A stretch of DNA of 11,023 nt from Frankiaceae bacterium (GTDB lineage Bacteria; Actinomycetota; Actinomycetes; Mycobacteriales; SCTD01), in assembly GCA_026786045.1 (NCBI GenBank), contig JAJAYV010000036.1, positions 1 to 11,023 of the forward strand. Reading direction: 5' to 3'. Below the pieces are notes generated by a model. It saw only the letters and a list, made by a program, of their open reading frames with translations, made no database searches and was not told the origin of the DNA. Positions 6,488-11,023 of this stretch are shown piece by piece. The stretch's first letter is position 1. Every line of letters begins with the position of its first letter. Made by a program: the position numbers and the translations under genes.

Positions 6488-7786
6488 GTGACCCTTTCCT
6501 CCCGCCGCCTGCTCATGGCCGGCGCGGCGGTCCTGATCGCGCTCGGCCTGCTACTGGGCGGTGCCGTCCTCGGCAACCCCGGCGACGCTGTCGAGCAGGA
6601 GCAGTCGGCGGGGGCGACGCCCGCGGCGCCAGGCAGCATCGAGGCGCTGCAGGCCCAGCTGGAGCGGCTGCCCGGCGACTACCCCGGATGGGCCACTCTC
6701 GGACTGCTCTACGTCGACCGCGCCCGCACCACCCTGGACCCCAGCTGGTACGCCAAGGCGCAGGGCGCATTCGACCGGTCGTTGGAGGTGCGCGGCGAGG
6801 ACAACGGCGGGGCCATGGCCGGGCTGGCCTCCCTGCAGGCCGCGCAGCACCAGTTCGACCGGGCCGAGGCGTCGGCCCGCGCAGCGATCGCCATCAACGA
6901 CTTCGACGCCACGGCGTACGGCGTGCTGACCGACGCCCTCACCGAGCTCGGTCGCTATGACGAGGCGGCCGAGGCGCTGCAGCAGATGGCGGACATCGAC
7001 CCGGGCTACTCGACCCTGACGCGCATCTCCTATCAGCGCGAGCTGCGCGGCGACGTCGACGGAGCGCGCACCGCCATGCAGCAGGCGCTGGACACCGCCG
7101 CCAGCAGGCCGGACAAGGGCTTCGCTCTCTACCAGCTCGGCGAGCTGGCGTGGGGCTACGACGGTGACGCGGCCGGCGCTGTCGCCCTCTGGGAGCAGGG
7201 GCTGGCGCAGGACCCGGCGTCGCTGCCCCTGAAGGCGGCCCTTGCTCGCGCTGCGGGCGCCGCCGGCCGAACCGACGAGGCGCTGGCCGGTTGGGGGGAG
7301 GTCACCGGCCGCGTGCCGGTGCAGCTCTACCTCGTCGAGCACGCCGATCTGCTCCGCTCGCAGGGCGACGAGCAGGGGGCCGCCGACCAGCTGGAGCTGG
7401 TCGAGACGGCCAATGCACTGCTGGAGTCGGCCGGCTCGGTCGTCGACCTCGAGTCGGCGCTGTTCGAGGCCGACCACGGCAGCCCCGAGCGCGCGGTCGC
7501 CAAGGCTCAGGCGGCCTACGCCGTCAGCCCCGGTAGCGTGTTCGTCAACGACGCGATGGCTTGGGCGTTGCACGCCGCCGGCCGGTCCGACGAGGCGCTC
7601 CCCTACGCGGACACGGCGGTCTCGCTGGGCATGCGGCGGGCCTCGTTCGTCTTCCACCGGGGCATGGTGCTCGACGCCCTCGGGCGCACGGACGAGGCGA
7701 AGGCGGCGATGCAGGAGGCGCTGGAGATCAACCCGAACTTCTCGATCCCGTACGCCGTACTAGCCCGCGAGGTCCTCGAAGGCTGA
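6488..7786 (+). CDS. membrane-anchored tetratricopeptide repeat protein
   Basis: The 432-residue product has one N-terminal hydrophobic helix (about 8-29) after two arginines. No clear signal peptidase site follows, so it is probably a signal anchor with the bulk outside the membrane. A short Gln/Ala/Pro-rich linker leads to helical TPR units at about 67-102, 107-138, 142-172, 177-203, 214-243, 247-275, 352-382 and 386-418. These carry the usual signatures (GRYDEAAEALQQMADIDPGYS, AGRSDEALPYADTAVSLG, GRTDEAKAAMQEALEINPN). TPRs are protein-binding scaffolds and no enzymatic motif is present. The GTG start is set by AGAAGGAG four bases upstream. It is divergent from the DUF4331 pair over a 305-bp region rich in inverted repeats, so co-regulation and a shared envelope role are plausible but inferred. 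The partner is unknown. Confidence 0.9.
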   Translation: MTLSSRRLLMAGAAVLIALGLLLGGAVLGNPGDAVEQEQSAGATPAAPGSIEALQAQLERLPGDYPGWATLGLLYVDRARTTLDPSWYAKAQGAFDRSLEVRGEDNGGAMAGLASLQAAQHQFDRAEASARAAIAINDFDATAYGVLTDALTELGRYDEAAEALQQMADIDPGYSTLTRISYQRELRGDVDGARTAMQQALDTAASRPDKGFALYQLGELAWGYDGDAAGAVALWEQGLAQDPASLPLKAALARAAGAAGRTDEALAGWGEVTGRVPVQLYLVEHADLLRSQGDEQGAADQLELVETANALLESAGSVVDLESALFEADHGSPERAVAKAQAAYAVSPGSVFVNDAMAWALHAAGRSDEALPYADTAVSLGMRRASFVFHRGMVLDALGRTDEAKAAMQEALEINPNFSIPYAVLAREVLEG

Positions 7787-7796
7787 CCGGCTTCAG

Positions 7797-7840
7797 GCTA
7801 AGTGGCGGCAAGCCGCCCCTTTTCGCCGCGGCTTGTTAGC
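7797..7840 (+). other. alternative nested hairpin overlapping the terminator
   Basis: CAAGCCGC (7809-7816) is perfectly complementary to GCGGCTTG (7828-7835), and the outer GCTAA (7797-7801) to TTAGC (7836-7840). This fold would break the short T-run hairpin, since both use 7809-7816. Whether it acts as a switch or simply as a second terminator cannot be told from sequence. Confidence 0.4.
7804..7823 (+). terminator. short hairpin with T-run after the TPR gene
   Basis: GGCGG (7804-7808) pairs with CCGCC (7813-7817) around CAAG, and CCTTTT follows, a classical intrinsic-terminator layout 17 bases past the TPR stop. A competing longer hairpin uses the same bases (separate entry). Confidence 0.55.
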
Positions 7841-7932
7841 TTGTGTCCTCGGGGTCTCGGCGGCACCGTTGGCCGGCGAAAGCTGATTCATGTGCGCACG
7901 GGCTGGCTGCCTCCTAACCTGACGCCGCGCTC

Positions 7933-9639
7933 GTGCGGGCAATCGGGGGGTGGGACGTCGACGTGGTGGCCGGTGTCGTGGGGCAGGGTGCACCGGTGGG
8001 CGACCCCGCGCCGGACGGTGTGGACCGGCTCTCCCTCTACCGAGAGGCGGTGGAGGCCGGGCCGGACGGTGTCGTCGTCGTGTCTCCCCTCGGTGAGATG
8101 GTTGCGTTCAACGAGCGCTTCGCCCAGATGTGGCCGATCCCGCCCGAGGTCGTGGCGAGCCGGTCTGACGACGCCGCCCTGCAGTCGGTGCTGGACAAGC
8201 TGGTGGACCCCGACGCCTTCCTGGTCCGCGTGCGGGAGCTCTACGCCCGGGCGGACGGCGAGGCCTACGACGAGCTGCACCTGCTCGACGGCCGGGTGTT
8301 CGACCGGCACGGCCGTGCGCTGCGCGCCTCTGACGGTCGCTACCTGGGCTGGGCGTGGTACTTCCGCGACGTGACGGTCACCCGAGCGGCCGCCGCGGAC
8401 TCGGCGCGGATGAGCAGCCTGGTCGCCGTCGCGCACGCCCTCGGGAATGCAGGCTCGGAGTCCGCGGTGCTGGAGATCGTCAACGTCGACGGCACCGCCG
8501 CGCTGGGCGCCGAGGGGGCCGTGCTCTGCCTGGTCGAACCAGGCAAGCCCTACGTCCGCGCCCTGACCAACGGCTTCTTCAGCGCCGCCGTCCGGGCCGA
8601 GGTCGCCGTGCTGCCGACCGACTTCCCCCTGCCGATGGTGGCCGCCGCGACGGGCGGCCCGGCGCTGTTCCTGGACGACCGGGCTGCTGCCGTGCGGCTG
8701 TTCCCGGGGGCAGCCGAGCTCTACGCCGAGGCCGGGGCCGAGGCCTCTGCGGCTGTCCCGCTCCAGTCCGGGGAGGTCCTGCTGGGCTCGTTGTCGGTCG
8801 CCTTCGACCGCGCGCACCGCTGGCGGCCGGAGGACCGGCGGCTGCTGGAGGCCCTCGCGTCCCTGACCGCCCAGGCGCTGGGCCGGTTGCGCGCGCAGGA
8901 GGCCGAGCAGGCCGCGTCGAGCGCGGTCCGGCGGATGGCCGAGACGCTGCAGCGCTCGCTGCTCACCGCCCCACCGCCGTCGGTCGGCGTGCAGGTGGCC
9001 GTGCGCTACCAGGCGGCCGCCCAGGAGGCGCAGGTCGGGGGCGACTGGCACGACTTCTTCGAGCTGGTCGACGGGACGCTGGCGCTGGTGGTCGGCGACG
9101 TGGCGGGGCACGACCGGGACGCCGCCGCCGCCATGGCGCAGTGCCGCAACGTGCTGCGCGGCGTGGCCCACACGCTCAAGGCCGCCCCGGCCGCAGTTCT
9201 CACCTCGTTCGACCTGGCGCTGGCCGCGCTGCACGTCGACGTCATCGCGACGGCGGTGCTCTGCCAGGTGCGCCGGCTGCCGGAGGGAGGTGCCTGGTTG
9301 ACGTGGTCCAACGCCGGGCACCCGCCGCCGGTGCTCGTGCGGCCGGACGGCTCGGCCCAGCTCCTGGCGACTCCACCGGACCTGCTGCTGGGAATGCAGC
9401 CGAGCGCAGAGCGGCGCGACAACGAGATCGTCCTGCAGCCCGGCAGCGTGCTGGTCCTCTACACCGACGGACTGGTCGAGCGGCGTGGGCAGGACCTGGA
9501 CGTCGGGCTCTCGCTGCTCGCCGAGCTCGCCGCTCGGTTGGGTGCCCAGGATCCTGAGCAGGTCTGCGACGCGCTGCTGGAGGAGCTGGGCGGGACGGCC
9601 GAGGACGACGTCGCCGTACTGGTCCTGCACGTCCCGTGA
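7933..9639 (+). CDS. PAS-GAF-SpoIIE/PP2C serine phosphatase (RsbU/RsbP-like)
   Basis: The 568-residue soluble protein has a PAS-like sensor (about 34-148, ending in GWAWYFRDVTVTR), a GAF-like domain (160-318), a helical linker (302-344, ending LQRSLL) and a PP2C/SpoIIE phosphatase domain (350-567). Metal-site and family motifs are present: GGDWHD (369-374), GDVAGHD (388-394), SNAGHPPP (459-466), YTDGLVE (510-516) and EDDVAVLVL (557-565). It should therefore be active. Relatives dephosphorylate anti-sigma-factor antagonists and so release alternative sigma factors in response to the sensed signal. No partner gene, kinase or antagonist is adjacent, so the target is unknown. The start is uncertain: GTG 7933 has no ribosome binding site, and GTGs at 7963 and 7966 lie after a G-rich run (7945-7950) without losing any domain. 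Its stop lies six bases from the convergent tRNA gene. Confidence 0.92.
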   Translation: MRAIGGWDVDVVAGVVGQGAPVGDPAPDGVDRLSLYREAVEAGPDGVVVVSPLGEMVAFNERFAQMWPIPPEVVASRSDDAALQSVLDKLVDPDAFLVRVRELYARADGEAYDELHLLDGRVFDRHGRALRASDGRYLGWAWYFRDVTVTRAAAADSARMSSLVAVAHALGNAGSESAVLEIVNVDGTAALGAEGAVLCLVEPGKPYVRALTNGFFSAAVRAEVAVLPTDFPLPMVAAATGGPALFLDDRAAAVRLFPGAAELYAEAGAEASAAVPLQSGEVLLGSLSVAFDRAHRWRPEDRRLLEALASLTAQALGRLRAQEAEQAASSAVRRMAETLQRSLLTAPPPSVGVQVAVRYQAAAQEAQVGGDWHDFFELVDGTLALVVGDVAGHDRDAAAAMAQCRNVLRGVAHTLKAAPAAVLTSFDLALAALHVDVIATAVLCQVRRLPEGGAWLTWSNAGHPPPVLVRPDGSAQLLATPPDLLLGMQPSAERRDNEIVLQPGSVLVLYTDGLVERRGQDLDVGLSLLAELAARLGAQDPEQVCDALLEELGGTAEDDVAVLVLHVP

Positions 9640-9645
9640 GACCCG

Positions 9646-9741
9646 TGGCGGAGGCGGATGGGAATCGAACCCACCAGGACCGGATGCCGGCCCTCACCGG
9701 TTTTGAAGACCGGGGCGCCCACCAGGAACGCGTACGCCTCC
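9646..9741 (-). tRNA. selC: tRNA-Sec, anticodon UCA
   Basis: Read on the minus strand, the 96-base gene has a 7-bp acceptor stem GGAGGCG/CGCCTCC and a 6-bp D-stem GCGTTC/GGGCGC (with two G-U pairs). The anticodon arm is CCGGT-CTTCAAA-ACCGG with UCA at 9706-9704. A long variable arm of 7 bp (GGGCCGG/CCGGTCC, one G-U pair) and a T-arm GGTGGG-TTCGATT-CCCATC follow. G73 and an encoded CCA end it. Seven acceptor plus six T-stem pairs give the 13-pair stack typical of selenocysteine tRNAs, and the extended D-stem and variable arm exclude an ordinary or suppressor tRNA. It inserts selenocysteine at UGA with SelB and a SECIS element. Its presence implies selA, selB, selD and at least one selenoprotein elsewhere. 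No separate promoter is obvious in the 36 bases between it and the upstream dehydrogenase gene. Confidence 0.95.
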
Positions 9742-9770
9742 CCGCGCCGGGCCGGAACCCGGCGGGAGGC
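9736..9770 (-). terminator. hairpin after the SDR gene, overlapping the 5' end of selC
   Basis: Bases 9758-9770 pair with 9736-9742 and 9746-9751, giving 13 pairs, a 3-base bulge (9743-9745) and a 6-base loop. The stem begins seven bases after the SDR stop. Its distal arm contains the first six bases of the mature tRNA-Sec, so the hairpin and the folded tRNA exclude each other. No U-tract follows. Confidence 0.55.
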
Positions 9771-9777
9771 GATCAGA

Positions 9778-10560
9778 CTACTTCGGGGGCATCCGGATCC
9801 CGCCGTCGACGCGGACGACCTCGCCGTTGGCGTAGCTGTTGACGAGCAGCTCGAGCACCATGCTGGCCAGCTCGTCGGCGGTCCCGAGGCGCTTGGGGAA
9901 CAGCACGTTCGCGCCCAGTGTCGCCTTGAACGCCTCGGACGCCTCGCCCTCGCCGTAGATGGGGGTGTCGATGAGCCCGGGCGCGACGCAGTTGATCCGG
10001 ATGCCGGCGGCCGACAGGTCGCGGGCGATCGGCAGCGTCATGCCGACGACGCCGCCCTTGCTGGCCGAGTAGGACGCCTGGCCGATCTGGCCGTCGAAGG
10101 CCGCGACGGAGGCCATCGTGCAGATGGCGCCCTTCTGCCCGTCGGCGTCCACCGCCTCATGGCGGCTCATGGCCGTGGCGGCCAGCCGGACGCAGTTGAA
10201 CGTGCCGACCAGGTTGACCGCGACGACCTTCTGGAACGCGCCGAGGTCGTGGGCGCTGTCGTAGCTGCCGTCGCGGCCGATCGTGCGCGAGGCCCAGCCA
10301 ATGCCCGCCGCGGTGACGGCGGTGCGCAACGGCGCGTGCTCCTCGGCCGCGGCGATCGCGGCGATGACCTGCTCGGGGTCGGTGACGTCGGTGCGGACGT
10401 AGCCGCCGCCGATGCTCTTCGCGACGGCCTCGCCCTTCTCGTCCTGCAGGTCGGCGATGACGACGCTGGCGCCGCGGGCGGCGAGCAGGCGCGCGGTCGC
10501 CTCGCCGAGGCCGGAGGCCCCTCCGGTGACGAGGGACGAGGTACCGGTCAGGTCGAGCAC
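9778..10560 (-). CDS. short-chain dehydrogenase/reductase (SDR)
   Basis: This is a 260-residue classical SDR. The cofactor loop is TGGASGLG (12-19), and Asp37 in VIADL favours NAD(H) over NADP(H). The catalytic set is Asn116, Ser151, Tyr164 and Lys168 (YSASK), with APG at 193-195 and a normal C-terminus. The loop insert and FPKRLGTADELASMVLELLVNSYANGEVVRVDGG resemble the type II 3-hydroxyacyl-CoA dehydrogenase / HSD17B10-like group, so it may oxidise a 3-hydroxyacyl-CoA. The substrate cannot be read from sequence. The GTG start is supported by AAGGAG five bases upstream. It lies just upstream of selC on the same strand and diverges from the mobA-like gene over 68 bases. No link to selenium or molybdenum metabolism is evident from the protein itself. 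Confidence 0.93.
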   Translation of the reverse strand: MLDLTGTSSLVTGGASGLGEATARLLAARGASVVIADLQDEKGEAVAKSIGGGYVRTDVTDPEQVIAAIAAAEEHAPLRTAVTAAGIGWASRTIGRDGSYDSAHDLGAFQKVVAVNLVGTFNCVRLAATAMSRHEAVDADGQKGAICTMASVAAFDGQIGQASYSASKGGVVGMTLPIARDLSAAGIRINCVAPGLIDTPIYGEGEASEAFKATLGANVLFPKRLGTADELASMVLELLVNSYANGEVVRVDGGIRMPPK

Positions 10561-10615
10561 GGGGACTCCTTCGAGGCAGGGACGGGAGAGGCCATCACAC
10601 CAGGCGCGGCGGACG

Positions 10616-10621
10616 TAGCCT
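10616..10621 (+). promoter_or_regulatory. -10 element TAGCCT for a leaderless mobA-like transcript
   Basis: A TANNNT hexamer ends seven bases before the ATG at 10629, the same spacing as at the DUF222/HNH gene. No Shine-Dalgarno sequence precedes the ATG, and no good -35 is visible. Confidence 0.4.
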
Positions 10622-10628
10622 CGACCGC

Positions 10629-11023
10629 ATGACAGCGGTGGGCGCGGTGGTCCTCGCCGGGGGCCGCTCGTCGCGCATGGGGACGCCCAAGGCCTGGCTC
10701 GAGTGGCACGGCTCCACCCTGCTGCGCCGCACCGTCGGGATCGTCGGCCGGGGCGTCGACGGCACCGTGGTCGTCGTCCGCGCGCCTGGCCAGGAGCTGC
10801 CGCCGCTGCCCGCCTCGGTGCAGGTCGTCGACGACCCCGTCGAGGGGCGGGGGCCGCTGCAGGGCATCGCCAGCGGTCTCGCCGCGCTGGTCGGCCACGC
10901 CGATGTGGCCTTCATCTGCTCGACCGACCTGCCGTTCCTGCACCCCGCGCTGGTGCGGGCCGTCGTCGCCGGGCTCGCGGACGCCGACGTCGCCCTGCCG
11001 GTCGTGGACGGTCACCGCCAGCC
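10629..11023 (+). CDS. mobA: molybdenum cofactor guanylyltransferase-like protein, partial
   Basis: The window ends inside this gene; 131 codons are present. The product begins MTAVGAVVLAGGRSSRMGTPKAWLEW. The LAGG-S-RMG-K nucleotide-binding loop (9-21) is diagnostic of MobA and related nucleotidyltransferases. GRGPLQGIASGL (73-84) and CSTDLPFL (97-104, with the metal-binding Asp100) match MobA proper better than CofC, IspD or GlmU. MobA attaches GMP to molybdopterin to make the guanine dinucleotide cofactor used by DMSO-reductase-family enzymes such as formate dehydrogenase. It is divergent from the SDR and appears to start without a leader. Because the C-terminal half is missing, a MobA-like enzyme of CO-dehydrogenase cofactor assembly (MocA type) is not excluded. 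Confidence 0.85.
   Translation, partial: MTAVGAVVLAGGRSSRMGTPKAWLEWHGSTLLRRTVGIVGRGVDGTVVVVRAPGQELPPLPASVQVVDDPVEGRGPLQGIASGLAALVGHADVAFICSTDLPFLHPALVRAVVAGLADADVALPVVDGHRQ

Noticed and set aside
7892..7899. 8-bp palindrome GTGCGCAC before the phosphatase gene
   Set aside because: Short self-complementary G/C words are frequent in DNA of this composition and nothing else supports an operator.
8320..9120. GDVAGHD in the phosphatase instead of the GHG form, considered as a lost catalytic residue
   Set aside because: The metal-binding Asp of GDV and the other acidic motifs are intact, and GHD variants are common among actinobacterial members of this family.
7888..9630. Long minus-strand open frame opposite the phosphatase
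   Set aside because: The plus strand carries every SpoIIE/PP2C motif in order; the antisense frame is Arg/His/Gln-rich without a family match and runs past both ends of the phosphatase start region.
9646..9741. tRNA as an integration site for a genomic island
   Set aside because: No integrase gene and no second copy of the tRNA 3' end are present in the window.
1..11023. CRISPR array, insertion sequence, or known defence system
   Set aside because: No regularly spaced repeats, transposase, terminal inverted repeats or defence-family proteins were found; the HNH gene is of the DUF222 family and stands alone.

Overview
The window is high-GC DNA with strong third-position G/C bias, many GTG starts, starts that look leaderless, a mycobacterial-type LexA box and DUF222/HNH, DUF4331 and SpoIIE-type phosphatase genes. 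Together these point to an actinobacterium, perhaps of the Geodermatophilaceae/Frankiales/Nocardioidaceae kind. The family-level guess is inference.

Layout from left to right. (1) Positions 1-432 hold at most the last codons of an upstream gene, then non-coding DNA ending in a compact promoter. (2) Positions 433-2081 are a DUF222/HNH (REP13E12-like) gene, broken by two +1 frameshifts. A LexA (SOS) operator lies directly on its apparently leaderless GTG start. (3) Positions 2278-6182 (minus strand) are a tandem pair of secreted DUF4331 proteins. The promoter-proximal copy is free. The second has the same DUF4331 module followed by three cell-wall-binding type 2 (CWB2) repeats. (4) A roughly 300 bp divergent intergenic region is rich in inverted repeats and separates this pair from a membrane-anchored TPR protein at 6488-7786 (plus). 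(5) A PAS-GAF-SpoIIE/PP2C phosphatase follows at 7933-9639 (plus). (6) A selenocysteine tRNA (selC, anticodon UCA) lies at 9646-9741 (minus), six bases from the end of the convergent phosphatase gene. (7) Upstream of it on the same strand is a short-chain dehydrogenase (9778-10560). Divergent from that is the start of a MobA-like molybdenum cofactor guanylyltransferase (10629 to the window edge).

How parts may work together. The DUF4331 pair plus the divergent TPR protein look like one cell-envelope module: one free exported copy, one wall-attached copy and one membrane-anchored repeat scaffold, sharing a regulated intergenic region. Its function is unknown. selC near mobA suggests the neighbourhood of a selenocysteine- and molybdopterin-dependent enzyme, classically formate dehydrogenase, although neither that enzyme nor selA/selB/selD is in the window. 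The phosphatase is a stand-alone stress-signalling output protein of the RsbU/RsbP type.
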